Counted from the stretch's first letter, positions 36,491-46,724 are shown. The stretch is DNA of 64,000 bases from Tunturibacter psychrotolerans (GCF_040359615.1 NZ_CP132942.1:4960001-5024000), one strand, 5' to 3'. Numbers and translations: made by a program. The notes: a model not told the origin generated them from the letters alone.

Positions 36491-36531
36491 AAAAAGCCCC
36501 ATCCGCAGAACATTGCAGGATGGGGCTTTTT
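36491..36531. terminator. Bidirectional Rho-independent terminator
   Basis: 14-bp stem AAAAAGCCCCATCC / GGATGGGGCTTTTT with a 13-nt loop. It serves both the receptor gene (+) and the convergent phosphoketolase gene (-). Confidence 0.93.
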
Positions 36532-36550
36532 CATGTCCGGCTATTGCCAT

Positions 36551-38968
36551 CTACAGAGGCCATCTCCACTCACGAATCTCCTTACTGTCGATGCCGTTCT
36601 CATGCGCATAGTTCACCGCTTCAATAATCTGCCCCTTCAACCACTCCTTCGTATGCGCCGCCGTCAACTGTAGCCGCGGCACTCGATCGATCACATCAAT
36701 AGCCAGATCGAATCGATCGATCTGATTCAAGATTGCGAGCTCAAGCGGAGTGTTGATATTCCCCTTCTCCTTGTACCCACGCACATGAAAGTTTTTGTGG
36801 TTGGTCCGCTTGTACGTCAATTTATGGACCAACGAAGCATACGCATGAAAATTAAAGATCACCGGCTTATTCTTCGTAAACAGGCCATCGAACTCCCTCT
36901 CCGAAAGCCCATGCGGATGCTCGGTATCCGGCATCAACCGGAACAGATCCACAACATTCACAAACCGAATCTTCACATCCGAACAGTGCTCTCGCAGAAT
37001 CGCCACAGCCGCCAACGCTTCCTCTGTCGGGATATCTCCCGCGCAAGCCATCACTACGTCTGGCTCATCTCCTGCATCGTTACTCGCGAAATCCCATATG
37101 CCGATTCCCTTCGTGCAATGCTTTATCGCATTATCCATATTGAGATATTGCATATGCGGCGCTTTATCCGCGACGATCACATTCACGTAGTTCGAGCTGC
37201 GCAGACAATGATCCCCCACGCTTAACAAACAGTTAGCATCAGGCGGCAGATAGATTCTAGTAATCTCTGGGCTCTTATTTGTCACAACGTCCAGAAATCC
37301 CGGATCCTGGTGCGTAAATCCGTTATGGTCCTGCCGCCACACCAGCGAAGTAATCAGCAAGTTGATCGACGAAATCGGAGCCCTCCACCTCAACTCCAGC
37401 TTGCTCTTCTCCAACCACTTCGCATGCTGGTTGAACATCGAATCGATGATGTGCACAAACGATTCATACGACGAGAAGAATCCATGCCGCCCCGTCAGCA
37501 CATAGCCTTCGAACCATCCCTCGAGCGTGTGCTCGCTCAAAATCTCCATCACGCGGCCATCGCGTGCGAGATCTCCGCCATCCGCATCCTCTGGCAGCAG
37601 CTTCGCCATCCACGTCTTTCCGCTGGCCTCATAAATAGCCTGCAGCTTATTTGAAGCCGTCTCATCCGGCCCGAAGACGCGAAAGCTCGTCATATTCATC
37701 TTCATCGCATCGCGCAAAAAGTGTGCCAGCACATCAGTCGGCGAAACCTCGATCTGCCCAGGTTTCTCCACCTTCACCGCGTAGTCCCGAAAATCCGGCA
37801 GCTCCATAGGCTTCCGTAGCAAACCCCCATTCGCATGTGGATTCGCAGTAATCCTCCGCTTTCCTACCGGCGCCATCTCTCTCAACTCAGCGATCAGCTT
37901 GCCCGATTCATCAAACAACTCCTCAGGCTTATAACTCTTCATCCACTTCTCAACCAGCTTCAAGTGTTTCGGATTCGTCACCGGATCCAAAATCGGCATC
38001 TGGTGCGCTCGCCACGATCCCTCCAGCTTGTGTCCATCAATCTCCTTCGGGCAAGTCCATCCCTTGGGCGAGCGCAGAACAATCATCGGCCACCGCGGCC
38101 GCTCCGGCTCTGTTCCCTTAGGAGCACTCCGCGCCTTTTTCTGAATCGCGCGAATCTCCTTCACGCAATCCTCCATCACTCCAGCCATCAGCTGATGCAT
38201 CGTCGCCGGATCATCTCCTTCGACAACATGCGGCTCCCAGCCAAATCCCTTGAACATCCACTCCAGTTCTTCAGGCGTAATACGCGCCAACACCGTAGGA
38301 TTAGCTATTTTGTAACCATTTAGGTGCAGTATTGGCAGTACCGCACCATCCCGCACCGGATTCAGAAACTTATTCGAGTGCCACGAGGTCGCCAGCGGCC
38401 CAGTCTCCGCCTCTCCGTCCCCAACGACCACAGTCACAATCAGGTCGGGGTTATCAAAAGCGGCACCAAACCCATGCGACAAGCTGTATCCCAACTCTCC
38501 GCCTTCGTGAATCGATCCCGGCGTCTCCGGCGTACAGTGACTACCAATCCCACCCGGAAACGAAAACTGCTTGAAGAACTTCAGCATTCCCGCAACGTCT
38601 TCGCTCTTATCCGGATATACCTCCGAATAAACGCCCTCCAGGTAACTGTTCGACAGTGTCGCCGGTGCCCCATGCCCCGGCCCTGACAGATAAATCAAAT
38701 CCAAATCGTACTTCTTTATCAGACGATTTAAATGCACCCACACAAACGTCTGTCCCGGATCAGATCCCCAATGCCCTAGCAGCCGGTTCTTGATATGCTC
38801 TGCCTTCAACGGCTCCCGCAACAGCGGATTCGCCCGCAGATACAACATCCCAACACAAAGGTAGTTACACGCCCGCCAGTAAGCGTCCATCTTCTGTAGT
38901 TCACCAGCCGAAAGCGGCTTACCGCCCTGACCCTTATCCTTGGCCAATTCTTTAGACGTGCTGCTCAT
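36551..38968 (-). CDS. xfp: Phosphoketolase (xylulose-5-phosphate / fructose-6-phosphate)
   Basis: 805 aa, the usual length. The thiamine-diphosphate-binding segment is [20 protein letters not shown], followed by [18 protein letters not shown]. Phosphoketolase signatures [46 protein letters not shown] and the acidic [14 protein letters not shown] are all present. It splits xylulose-5-P (or fructose-6-P) with phosphate into acetyl-phosphate plus glyceraldehyde-3-P (or erythrose-4-P). It follows ackA on the same strand with 67 bp between, so the two form an operon that turns sugar phosphates into acetate with ATP gain. ATG 38968 has AAGGAGC close upstream. Confidence 0.96.
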   Translation of the reverse strand: MSSTSKELAKDKGQGGKPLSAGELQKMDAYWRACNYLCVGMLYLRANPLLREPLKAEHIKNRLLGHWGSDPGQTFVWVHLNRLIKKYDLDLIYLSGPGHGAPATLSNSYLEGVYSEVYPDKSEDVAGMLKFFKQFSFPGGIGSHCTPETPGSIHEGGELGYSLSHGFGAAFDNPDLIVTVVVGDGEAETGPLATSWHSNKFLNPVRDGAVLPILHLNGYKIANPTVLARITPEELEWMFKGFGWEPHVVEGDDPATMHQLMAGVMEDCVKEIRAIQKKARSAPKGTEPERPRWPMIVLRSPKGWTCPKEIDGHKLEGSWRAHQMPILDPVTNPKHLKLVEKWMKSYKPEELFDESGKLIAELREMAPVGKRRITANPHANGGLLRKPMELPDFRDYAVKVEKPGQIEVSPTDVLAHFLRDAMKMNMTSFRVFGPDETASNKLQAIYEASGKTWMAKLLPEDADGGDLARDGRVMEILSEHTLEGWFEGYVLTGRHGFFSSYESFVHIIDSMFNQHAKWLEKSKLELRWRAPISSINLLITSLVWRQDHNGFTHQDPGFLDVVTNKSPEITRIYLPPDANCLLSVGDHCLRSSNYVNVIVADKAPHMQYLNMDNAIKHCTKGIGIWDFASNDAGDEPDVVMACAGDIPTEEALAAVAILREHCSDVKIRFVNVVDLFRLMPDTEHPHGLSEREFDGLFTKNKPVIFNFHAYASLVHKLTYKRTNHKNFHVRGYKEKGNINTPLELAILNQIDRFDLAIDVIDRVPRLQLTAAHTKEWLKGQIIEAVNYAHENGIDSKEIREWRWPL

Positions 38969-39035
38969 AAAAAGCTCCTTGAATCGGAATTCACTAGGTT
39001 GGAAAGAGAAAAATAAATTTGTAACTTACATGGAA

Positions 39036-40235
39036 CTAATTGTTAGATCCCGCCAGCTCGTGTACGTGCATCGCTATCATCCAATCCTCTTTCGTCGGCA
39101 CAACAAGCACCGCCGTTATAGAGTCTGATGCACTTACGACCCGCGCGGCGTCGCTCCCGGCTTCGTTCAACTCAGAATTAATCGAGATCCCTAAGCCCCG
39201 CATTCCTGCAACAATCTCTTCCCTCGATCGGGCATCATGCTCCCCGATGCCACCCGCAAATACAACCGCATCAATCCCGCCCATCAATGCAGTAAAGCTG
39301 CCCAGCGCTTTCTTTACACTTCGAGTAAAGATCTCCGTGGCAAGCCGGGCCCGCGCATCGCCCTTGGCCGCAGCCTCGCGAACAGCCTTCATATCGTTCG
39401 GCAGCCCCGAGAGAGCCACCATCCCCGCGTCATGATTCAGCATCTTCTCCAGCGCGCCCACCTGATTGCCCGTCGTCTCTCGCAGCAGATAAAGCACCAG
39501 CCCCGGATCGAGATCTCCCGGCCGCGTCCCCATCACCACGCCGCCCGTTGGTGTCAGCCCCATCGTCGTATCGATCGAACATCCATCGACCAACGCCGTC
39601 ACGCTGCATCCACTCCCCAGGTGCGCAATCACCATTCGCTTCGGGAACGAAATCATCTCCTCCGCTCGCAGACTCTGCACAATCGACTCACAACTCAGGC
39701 CATGAAACCCATACCGACGAACTCCTCGCTCCCGATATTCCAGCGGAATCGGATACGTCGTAGCCTCCTCTGGCATCGTCTGGTGAAATACGGTATCGAA
39801 GCAAGCGTAGTGCGGCACACTCGGAAACTTCGCCATCGTATCTTTGATCACTTCAATCACCGCGGGATCATGCAGCGGCGCAAAAACCACCGCCTCCTCA
39901 AGATCCTTCAGCACCTCATCGGTGATCCTCTGATGTCGGTCCAGCTTCGCCCCCGGATGCACGACCCGATATCCAACCGCATCAACCCTCGGCAGATCTT
40001 TCTGACACACCGCCCCAACAACCAGCCCGATCGCCTGAAGCGGCGTCTTCGCCTCTACCTCGCTACGTCCACCGCTCAAATCCCGCCCACCCGCGTCGCG
40101 AAATTTGAAGGCCCCCTTCGTTCCGCCTATCCCGGTCACCTCTCCCTCAAACAATGACCGAGCCTCATCTTCCCCAGCCTCAAAAAGGGAGAACTTTATC
40201 GACGAAGATCCGCTGTTGATAACGAGTACGTGCAC
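39036..40235 (-). CDS. ackA: Acetate kinase
   Basis: 399 aa, standard length. MHVLVINSGSSSIKFSLFEAG is the family signature 1; YFDTVFHQTMP-like CFDTVFHQTMPEEA, RRYGFHGLSCESIV and HLGSGCSVTALVDG match the rest of the ASKHA-fold active site. It converts acetyl-phosphate and ADP to acetate and ATP in the cytoplasm (reversible). As the promoter-proximal gene of an ackA-xfp operon it removes the acetyl-phosphate made by phosphoketolase. No phosphotransacetylase gene is in the window. Confidence 0.95.
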   Translation of the reverse strand: MHVLVINSGSSSIKFSLFEAGEDEARSLFEGEVTGIGGTKGAFKFRDAGGRDLSGGRSEVEAKTPLQAIGLVVGAVCQKDLPRVDAVGYRVVHPGAKLDRHQRITDEVLKDLEEAVVFAPLHDPAVIEVIKDTMAKFPSVPHYACFDTVFHQTMPEEATTYPIPLEYRERGVRRYGFHGLSCESIVQSLRAEEMISFPKRMVIAHLGSGCSVTALVDGCSIDTTMGLTPTGGVVMGTRPGDLDPGLVLYLLRETTGNQVGALEKMLNHDAGMVALSGLPNDMKAVREAAAKGDARARLATEIFTRSVKKALGSFTALMGGIDAVVFAGGIGEHDARSREEIVAGMRGLGISINSELNEAGSDAARVVSASDSITAVLVVPTKEDWMIAMHVHELAGSNN

Positions 40236-40518
40236 AGCACCTCACTCTATTGCTACGGTACACTGGGAACCGCAACCACCCGTAAATTCCCCGTAAAACC
40301 TTATTCATCCTGTCGATCGCTTCTCAACCCCGCAACTGCAGCGAAGCCGCAGCGGTCAACGCCAGCACTAGCGACACCATCGCGGAGGCCAGGATCCACT
40401 GCCTTCATGTGCAACTTCGAGCGATCAGGCAATCAGCATGAATCGTTGCAAATCGTTGACAAGATACTGACAAAACAGCACAGTCCCGGACGTAGGGTTG
40501 GTATATCGGAGGTTCGGC
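40236..40518. other. Divergent intergenic region, no gene seen
   Basis: 283 bp between ackA and the leader ORF. No repeat or clear promoter recognised. Confidence 0.4.
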
Positions 40519-40557
40519 ATGATGCTCCTAACCCGACATGATGCCCCATCAATCTGA
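40519..40557 (+). CDS. Candidate 12-codon leader ORF coupled to the polymerase gene
   Basis: ATG ATG ... TGA encoding MMLLTRHDAPSI. The strong ribosome site CGGAGG (40507-40512) is spaced 6 bp from this ATG, whereas the long membrane-protein gene at 40557 has none of its own. The leader stop and the next start overlap as TGATG. This arrangement suits translational coupling or a leader peptide that sets expression of the polymerase. It is too short for coding statistics. Confidence 0.45.
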   Translation: MMLLTRHDAPSI

Positions 40558-41858
40558 TGGCACAGAGGATTTCATCACCAGATACCTTTGACGATGCCTC
40601 GCATCCAAGCCACCCTACGCTCACGTACAGAATCCTGTTCTTTCTTCTTCTTGCGGGCCCGCCGAAGTTTCGACTGCGAGACGCCACTGACTCGTTGTCG
40701 TACACGCTTGACTGGGTCATCCTGCTTCAGGTGATCGTCTGGGGAGTAGCAGGTTGCTGGTTATTCCTCGACACTTCGTATCAGACCAAACCCCAAGCAA
40801 CCGCTCAGTTCCGTCTTTCCAATCTACAGATACTAAGCATCATCCTGATTGGTCTCTTGGGAGTGTCCGTATTCTTCTCCGAGGCACCGGTTTTTTCAGC
40901 GTTCAAAGTGTATCAACTCGGCGTAATGGTCGCATTCATCATGCGTTTCACTGGCAGGTTTGGAATCGCAGAGACTCTGCATAACCTGTTCCTCGGATGC
41001 GGTATTTTGACGATTGCGGACATAGCGGCAGCATTTCTAATGCCTGACCTGGTCTTCGTCCAATCCGACTTTGAATCGACACGTTTCCGAGGCGACCTGA
41101 TTGCACAAACTGGCACCGTGTCCGTCATCGGCTTAATTCTATTGCTGACCATCAAGAGTGACTTGCCTCGAAAAAAATTCATCTTCTGGGCGATCATCTT
41201 TGGCGGTGTACTTGTCTTTTCCTTGACGCGTACAAGCTACTTAATATTGTTGGCATTCCTGATACTTGCCGTTCTCAGACGTCCACCAATCCCCGTGCTT
41301 CGAAAGACCGCTACGTTGGCTCTTTTAACTCTGCCTTTTATAGCTGACAGCCTCATTACAGCCTTGAATGCTCAACGCAAGATCGAGGATCTTTTGACCA
41401 TTAGCGGACGTCTCGAGCTCTGGACACACTTGATCGAAATTACTGTCGAAAAGGGACCGTGGTTAGGATTGGGGTACGTCGCCGTGTCCAGGATCTACGG
41501 GCCCGAGATCAATCCAGGGTTGGGCACCGCCCATTCGGCGTTTATCGAAATATATTCTGGTGGTGGCCTTGTGAGCCTGGTCGCCTTCCTGTTGATTTGG
41601 GCAGTTCTGGGTTGGGGAATATTCAAGTTGTATCTCAGCCGTCCCGGAAAAACTGGCTTCGCCGTCGTCGGATTATTCTGTGCCGCGCTCTTTCTCAATG
41701 CGGTCGGCGGAGAGCTCCAGGCTGAACCGGCAGGCTTCTGCTTTTGGTGTGTCGTCGCGGCAGCCGTATATCTCCCGTTTGAGAATCTGTCTCCAGTTGC
41801 TGCAACTCTCCGTTCTCCACTTCTAACAACGGACGCCCAACGACTTCAAGAATCGTAA
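40557..41858 (+). CDS. O-antigen polymerase/ligase-like membrane protein (Wzy/WaaL superfamily)
   Basis: 433 aa with about 11 membrane segments. A larger soluble loop late in the protein has SGRLELWTHLIEITVEKGPWLGLGYVA and GTAHSAFIEIYSGGGLVSLVAF, matching the Wzy_C pattern (GR...W, G.G, AH...) of exopolysaccharide polymerases and O-antigen ligases. It would join lipid-linked repeat units on the periplasmic side. It starts at an ATG overlapping the stop of a 12-codon leader and has no ribosome site of its own. The FkbM methyltransferase and glmS follow on the same strand. Confidence 0.8.
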   Translation: MAQRISSPDTFDDASHPSHPTLTYRILFFLLLAGPPKFRLRDATDSLSYTLDWVILLQVIVWGVAGCWLFLDTSYQTKPQATAQFRLSNLQILSIILIGLLGVSVFFSEAPVFSAFKVYQLGVMVAFIMRFTGRFGIAETLHNLFLGCGILTIADIAAAFLMPDLVFVQSDFESTRFRGDLIAQTGTVSVIGLILLLTIKSDLPRKKFIFWAIIFGGVLVFSLTRTSYLILLAFLILAVLRRPPIPVLRKTATLALLTLPFIADSLITALNAQRKIEDLLTISGRLELWTHLIEITVEKGPWLGLGYVAVSRIYGPEINPGLGTAHSAFIEIYSGGGLVSLVAFLLIWAVLGWGIFKLYLSRPGKTGFAVVGLFCAALFLNAVGGELQAEPAGFCFWCVVAAAVYLPFENLSPVAATLRSPLLTTDAQRLQES

Positions 41859-41941
41859 GGAGTCATCCATATTTCAAAACATTCCGCGCTTTCGCCAACC
41901 TATCCGGCCCGTCGAGACAGTAATCCCATAGGAGTCCGCAG

Positions 41942-42772
41942 TTGTTCAACTTTCGCAACCGCCCTCCTCGAGACAACAACATGACGCACTCCATAAGACA
42001 CTCCATCCGCTCCGTAGTTGAAGCCACCGGCCATCAGATTCGGAAGACTGACGTCTACAGCTCACAAAAACTCCGCTATCGCCGCCTCTTCTCTCTTCTC
42101 AACCTCAACCTCATACTCGACGTAGGCGCCAACGCCGGCCAATTCGCGCAGCTCTGCCGCACCGTCGACTACCGCGGCAAAATCCTCTCCTTCGAACCGA
42201 GCAGCACCGCATATCAAAAACTCCAAACGGCCGCCGCATCCGATCCCCTCTGGACAGTAGCCGGCATCGCCCTCGGTGCCACCACCGGCGAAACCGAGAT
42301 CAACGTCTCTGCCGACTCCTTCTGCAGCTCCCTCCTCCCCATGCTCGACTCGCACCTCTCCGCCGCGCCACGCTCCGGCTATCTCCACAAAGAAAAAGTC
42401 CTCATCCGCCGCCTCGACGACGTCCTCCCTCCCCCCGCATTCAAAAGCCGCACTCTCCTCAAACTCGACGTACAGGGATTCGAGCTTCAGGTCCTCACCG
42501 GAGCTCCCAGAATCCTCTCGCAGGCCCTCGCCGTGCAGCTGGAGATGTCCCTCCTCCCCCTCTACCAGGGCGAAACCCTCATGCCCGAGATGTCCGCTGC
42601 CATGTCCGACCACGGCTTCAATCTCTGGGACCTCGAGCCCTCTTTCCGCGACCCCACCACTGGCAGGCTCCTCCAGGTCGACGCCATCTTCGTCCGCAAG
42701 TCAGCCCTCGCAGAACACCTCCCCCAAAAGTCCCAGCCCTTCCCTGAGGCAGAATCGGTCGTCGCCATCTAA
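41942..42772 (+). CDS. FkbM-family methyltransferase
   Basis: 276 aa from TTG 41942, chosen because TAGGAG ends 7 bp upstream; an ATG at 41981 (MTHSIRHSIRSVVEATG) is the alternative. SAM-binding LILDVGANAGQFAQLCR, acidic SFEPSSTAYQKL, and motif LLKLDVQGFELQVLTGA are the FkbM fingerprint. These enzymes O-methylate sugars or polyketides; in polysaccharide loci they usually methylate glycan residues. It ends 9 bp before glmS, suggesting one transcript. Confidence 0.88.
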   Translation: MFNFRNRPPRDNNMTHSIRHSIRSVVEATGHQIRKTDVYSSQKLRYRRLFSLLNLNLILDVGANAGQFAQLCRTVDYRGKILSFEPSSTAYQKLQTAAASDPLWTVAGIALGATTGETEINVSADSFCSSLLPMLDSHLSAAPRSGYLHKEKVLIRRLDDVLPPPAFKSRTLLKLDVQGFELQVLTGAPRILSQALAVQLEMSLLPLYQGETLMPEMSAAMSDHGFNLWDLEPSFRDPTTGRLLQVDAIFVRKSALAEHLPQKSQPFPEAESVVAI

Positions 42773-42781
42773 ACTCATTCC

Positions 42782-44737
42782 ATGTGTGGAATCGTTGGAT
42801 ACATCGGCCCTCAGTCTGTCGTCCCCGTCATCATTGAAGGCCTTCGCCGCCTCGAGTACCGCGGGTACGACTCCGCCGGCATCGCCGTAGCCGGAGGCCC
42901 CACCGGCCTCGCCCTCCGCCGCGCCCCCGGCAAGCTCCGCAACCTCGAAACCGTCATCCACGACTCCCCCATCGACGGCTCCTTCGGCATCGGCCATACC
43001 CGCTGGGCCACCCACGGCCGCCCCACCGAAGAGAACGCCCATCCGCACCGCGACGGCTCCGGCACCCTCGTCGTCGTCCACAACGGCATCGTCGAAAACT
43101 ATCTCTCCCTCAAGAGCGCCCTCATCGCCAAAGGCCACAAGTTCGTCTCTGAAACCGACACTGAGATCATCGCCCACCTCATCGAGGACGAGCTAAACCT
43201 CGCCGCCGGCAAAAACCCAAATCCCACCGTCGCCGCGCCCGACGCCAACACCTCCGAAGCCGTCCTCACCCTCCCCCTCAACGGCTCCGCCCCCACCATC
43301 CCCCTCGAAGAAGCCGTCCGCCGCGCCGTCAAGCGCATCACCGGAGCCTTCGCCATCGGTGTCCTCTCCGCGCACGAGCCCAACAAGCTCGTCGCCGCCC
43401 GCATGGGCCCGCCTGCCGTCATCGGTATCGGCGACGGCGAGTTCTTCCTCGCCTCCGACGTCCCCGGCATCCTCCACCACACCCGCAACATCCACTTCCT
43501 CGCCGACGGCGAACTAGCCGTCCTCACCAAAGAAGGCGTGCACCTAACCGATTTCGACGCACAGCCGATCCCACTAAAAATCCAGCGCATCACCTGGGAC
43601 CCCATCCAGGCCGAAAAGGCCGGCTACAAGCACTTCATGCTCAAAGAAATTAACGAGCAGCCCCGCGCCATCCGCGACACCACCCTCGGCCGCGTCTCCC
43701 TCGACACCGGAAAAGTCCACCTCACCGAGATGCACTTCTCCGACGCCGACTTCAAAAACGCCAGCCAGATCACCATCGCCGCCTGCGGAACCTCCTGGCA
43801 CGCTGGCCTCGCCGGCAAGTTCATGATCGAGCGCCTCGCCCGCCTCCCCGTCGAAGTCGATTACGCCAGCGAGTACCGCTACCGCGACCCCATCGCCGAC
43901 CCTCACGCCATCGGCCTCCTCATCACCCAGTCCGGCGAAACCGCCGACACCCTCGCCGCCCAGGCCGAGCTCGCCGCCAAAGGCAGCAAAACCCTCGCCA
44001 TCTGCAACGTCGTCGGCGCCGCCATCACCCGCAAAGCCCAGGGCACCCTCACCACCAACGCCGGCCCCGAGATCGGCGTCGCCTCCACCAAGGCCTTCAC
44101 CGCCCAGCTCACCGCCCTCTTCGTCCTCGCCCTCCATCTCGCCCAGGTACGCGGCACCATCTCCGACGCCGAATCCCTCCACCTCGTCAACGAGCTCAGC
44201 AAACTCCCCGGAAAAGTCGAAGACGTTCTACGCGCAGTCGACGACCAGTGCCACCAGCTCGCCAAATCCTTCCACACCGCCAACGACTTCCTCTTCCTCG
44301 GCCGCGGCATCCACTACCCCATCGCCCTCGAAGGCGCCCTCAAGCTCAAGGAGATCTCCTACATCCACGCCGAAGGCTACCCCGCCGGCGAGATGAAGCA
44401 CGGCCCCAACGCCCTCATCGACGAGACCCTCCCCGTCGTCTGCATCGCCACCAAGGACCCCACCGATCCCTCGAGCGTCCTCAAGTACGAAAAAACCCTC
44501 AGCAACATACAAGAGGTCACCGCCCGCAGCGGCCGCGTTATCGCCATCGCCATCGAAGGCGACGAAGAGATCAAGCACCTGGTAGAGCACACCATCCAAA
44601 TCCCCCAGGCCCCCGAACTCCTCCTACCCGTCTTAGAAGTAGTTCCCCTCCAACTCCTCGCCTACCACATAGCCGTCCGCCGAGGCTGCGACGTAGACCA
44701 ACCCAGAAACTTAGCCAAGAGCGTCACCGTGGAGTAA
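42782..44737 (+). CDS. glmS: Glutamine-fructose-6-phosphate aminotransferase (isomerizing)
   Basis: 651 aa. Cys2 of MCGIVGYIG is the glutaminase nucleophile after Met removal; [18 protein letters not shown] and the two SIS domains ([55 protein letters not shown]) are present, ending [13 protein letters not shown]. It makes glucosamine-6-P from fructose-6-P and glutamine, the first step to UDP-GlcNAc for wall and exopolysaccharide. Compared with the usual ~610 aa there are about 40 extra residues at 138-178 (Pro/Ala-rich, [20 protein letters not shown]) in the glutaminase domain. Confidence 0.96.
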   Translation: MCGIVGYIGPQSVVPVIIEGLRRLEYRGYDSAGIAVAGGPTGLALRRAPGKLRNLETVIHDSPIDGSFGIGHTRWATHGRPTEENAHPHRDGSGTLVVVHNGIVENYLSLKSALIAKGHKFVSETDTEIIAHLIEDELNLAAGKNPNPTVAAPDANTSEAVLTLPLNGSAPTIPLEEAVRRAVKRITGAFAIGVLSAHEPNKLVAARMGPPAVIGIGDGEFFLASDVPGILHHTRNIHFLADGELAVLTKEGVHLTDFDAQPIPLKIQRITWDPIQAEKAGYKHFMLKEINEQPRAIRDTTLGRVSLDTGKVHLTEMHFSDADFKNASQITIAACGTSWHAGLAGKFMIERLARLPVEVDYASEYRYRDPIADPHAIGLLITQSGETADTLAAQAELAAKGSKTLAICNVVGAAITRKAQGTLTTNAGPEIGVASTKAFTAQLTALFVLALHLAQVRGTISDAESLHLVNELSKLPGKVEDVLRAVDDQCHQLAKSFHTANDFLFLGRGIHYPIALEGALKLKEISYIHAEGYPAGEMKHGPNALIDETLPVVCIATKDPTDPSSVLKYEKTLSNIQEVTARSGRVIAIAIEGDEEIKHLVEHTIQIPQAPELLLPVLEVVPLQLLAYHIAVRRGCDVDQPRNLAKSVTVE

Positions 44738-44868
44738 CGAGTAAAGTCTTCATTGTTCGTTCGAATTTTTTGTGCACATTTTGTAAACTCACCAGTAAAA
44801 TCACATTCGATTCATCATGAAGATCGGAGATTATGATGGCGGGTGGCCCATACATAAAATCAAGCCAC

Positions 44869-44945
44869 AACCTCGGGTGCCCCATTCATGCAGTCTCACC
44901 GCATGAGTGGGCATTCGTGCGAAAGCACGAACCGCTCTCCTCCCC
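44869..44945 (+). repeat. 77-bp REP block, copy 1 (upstream of RAYT)
   Basis: Identical over 77 bp to 45464-45540. It contains two hairpins: CCCATTCATGC / GCATGAGTGGG, and TTCGTGC-GAAA-GCACGAA with a GNRA-type loop. It lies 19 bp before the transposase start. Confidence 0.92.
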
Positions 44946-44964
44946 CCCACGCTAAAATCCAAAG

Positions 44965-45465
44965 ATGCCTCGAGGCCTCGAACGTCGCCAGAATACCGGC
45001 CAACTCCACTTCATCACCTTCAGTTGTCACCACCGTCTCCCCTATCTCCAGAACCCCGACCCCAAACACATCCTCGAACAAGTCATCGAACGAACCCGTA
45101 GCGCTCACAACCTCATCATCTACGCCTACGTCCTCATGCCCGAGCACGTTCATCTTCTCCTCAGCGAACCCGAAGACCGAATCCTCTCCTCCACCATCCG
45201 AGTTCTCAAAGGACAATCCTCAAAGCTCCTCAAAGGCTCCCGCGATCATTTCTGGCAGCCCCGTTACTACGACTTCAACGTCTTCACCACCGCAAAGTTC
45301 GTAGAGAAGGTCCGTTACATTCACCGCAACCCCGTCAGCCGCGGCCTCGCCACCAAACCCGAAGATTATCCGTGGAGCAGCTTCACCCACTACGCTGCCA
45401 ACACTCCCACTCCAATCAAAATTGATCGCGGGTGGACTACCACCAAGACAGATGGCCAGATCTAA
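44965..45465 (+). mobile_element. REP-associated tyrosine transposase (RAYT, IS200-like Y1)
   Basis: 166-aa Y1 HUH transposase. The HUH motif is MPEHVHLLLSEPE, and the catalytic tyrosine is probably in FVEKVRYIHRNPVSRGL. KPEDYPWSSFTHYA is the typical RAYT end. RAYTs are single-copy host-domesticated relatives of IS200 that cut and spread REP palindromes. Consistent with that, the gene is flanked by two identical 77-bp REP blocks. The start is ATG 44965 (MPRGLERRQNTGQLHFITFSC); no further mobile genes are attached. Confidence 0.92.
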
Positions 45466-45540
45466 CCTCGGGTGCCCCATTCATGCAGTCTCACCGCATG
45501 AGTGGGCATTCGTGCGAAAGCACGAACCGCTCTCCTCCCC
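45464..45540 (+). repeat. 77-bp REP block, copy 2 (downstream of RAYT)
   Basis: Exact copy of 44869-44945, starting at the stop codon of the RAYT gene. Homology with the first copy continues past it to GCTAAAATCCAA and the first codons of a second RAYT. Confidence 0.92.
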
Positions 45541-45558
45541 TACCGCTAAAATCCAACC

Positions 45559-45590
45559 ATGCCCTTAGGCTTAGAACGCGAGCCGAAGCT
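45559..45590 (+). pseudogene. 5' remnant of a second RAYT gene
   Basis: After REP copy 2 the sequence reads ATG then PLGLER, matching MPRGLER of the intact RAYT with its upstream spacer, then similarity stops. The rest of this copy is missing here; its 3' end is at 46157. Confidence 0.7.
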
Positions 45591-45671
45591 CCGGCGAAAG
45601 CCTATAATGCCATCCTCAACGATGAGTGTGCTCCACAAGTCAGTGGATTATGGTTCTTAAGGAGATACCGC

Positions 45672-46100
45672 ATGAAAGCAGCAAGCACAGTAGCACTTGC
45701 CCTCGTTCTCGCCGTGTCCCCGATTCATGCGAAGGATAAATTTGCTCCGCTCCCAGCCAGCGTGTTAGCTGCAAAAACTGTATACATCGACAATCAAACG
45801 GGCCACGCACAGATTACAGACCGAGCCTACGATGAACTAACGAAGTGGGGGCGATTCCAAATCGTGAAGGACGCAAAGGGCGCCGATTTGGTCCTTCGGT
45901 TCACAGCAAACACCAAAGGCAGACCCACCCCACCAGGCAATGATATAGACATATCACCTACCCCGGTCGTTTTCTCTGTTCGCGACCAAAATGATAATGA
46001 ACTCTTATCTATATCTAAGGATCAGCCGCTTCATAGTCAAACGCGCCTGGATATTGATGAACTAAAAAAGCGAATTGAACAACAAGAAAAAGGCAACTAG
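45672..46100 (+). CDS. Small secreted protein, unknown function
   Basis: 142 aa from ATG 45672, with an ideal AAGGAG 7 bp upstream and a signal peptide MKAASTVALALVLAVSPIHA. The mature part has ASVLAAKTVYIDNQTGHAQITDRAYDELTKWGRFQIVKDAKGADLVLRF, the strand/helix order of small periplasmic proteins of the DUF4136/LpoB-like kind, but I cannot name the family. The base composition is AT-richer than its neighbours and it lies between the two ends of a broken RAYT copy, both signs that it was carried in or that the RAYT moved around it. Confidence 0.75.
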   Translation: MKAASTVALALVLAVSPIHAKDKFAPLPASVLAAKTVYIDNQTGHAQITDRAYDELTKWGRFQIVKDAKGADLVLRFTANTKGRPTPPGNDIDISPTPVVFSVRDQNDNELLSISKDQPLHSQTRLDIDELKKRIEQQEKGN

Positions 46101-46156
46101 GCTTTGGCGGGTGGCCCACCCTCCCGCTTCCAACCACACACAAAAGCTCGGGTGCC

Positions 46157-46321
46157 CACCGCAACCCGGTCACCACCCGCGGCCTCGTCACGAAACCCGA
46201 AGACTACCGCTGGAGCAGCTTCAACCACTACGCCACCGGAGAATCAAGCCCCATCGAAATCGAGTCTCAATGGACTGCGAGCCTTCGCGAACGATCTAAA
46301 CTCCTAAGCCACCCAGAATGA
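46157..46321 (+). pseudogene. 3' remnant of a RAYT gene
   Basis: Reads HRNPVTTRGLVTKPEDYRWS then SFNHYATGES to a TGA, clearly homologous to the end of the 44965 transposase (HRNPVSRGLATKPEDYPWSS). It is directly preceded by a REP piece CTCGGGTGCCC, so a deletion fused REP DNA to the gene's end. Confidence 0.88.
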
Positions 46322-46578
46322 ACCGCACTCCCAAAACGGGAAGCACCCGAAAATAAATCTCAAAAATCTGGCGCATTTTTTCACCCCGAAAAAGTGACTG
46401 CCAAAACACCACGTTCACCACGCATTCCACCACGTTCTCACCATCAAAAAACCACCTCAAAACATCTCTTTTTCACAAAATCCCCTGAAAAACACCACAA
46501 CTCCCCACCACAAAAAAAATCTCCATCCCAGAGAAGTTTTCGAAGGGGGGTGGCCCATCCTAAAAATCCCAGTTCCAA

Positions 46579-46655
46579 CTAGGGCGTGTTCACCCTAGCG
46601 AAGGGCTTCGACGATGAGGGCGAAGTTGAGGAATCCGAGGAAGACCAGACAATCA
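46579..46655 (-). mobile_element. Remnant of an IS5-family-like element (transposase C-terminus and one end)
   Basis: On the minus strand about 46650-46593 reads VFLGFLNFALIVEALR and a stop, like the last helix of IS5-family transposases (FLAFIHFALI...LR). Directly after it is the inverted-repeat-like end GTGAACACGCCC abutting CTAG, a common IS5 target. Only this end is preserved. Confidence 0.5.
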
Positions 46656-46724
46656 ACTTCCAGGGTTTCACTCGGTCAGAAGACTAACTAAACGGAAGGC
46701 TACCCCTAATGGGGATAAAAGGGC

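Noticed and set aside
39237..40157. Plus-strand ORF of 306 codons
   Set aside because: Shadow of ackA; acetate kinase motifs are on the minus strand.
46394..46582. 62-codon ORF in the repeat island
   Set aside because: Low-complexity Lys/Pro/Ser/His sequence over AC-rich repeats, no ribosome site.
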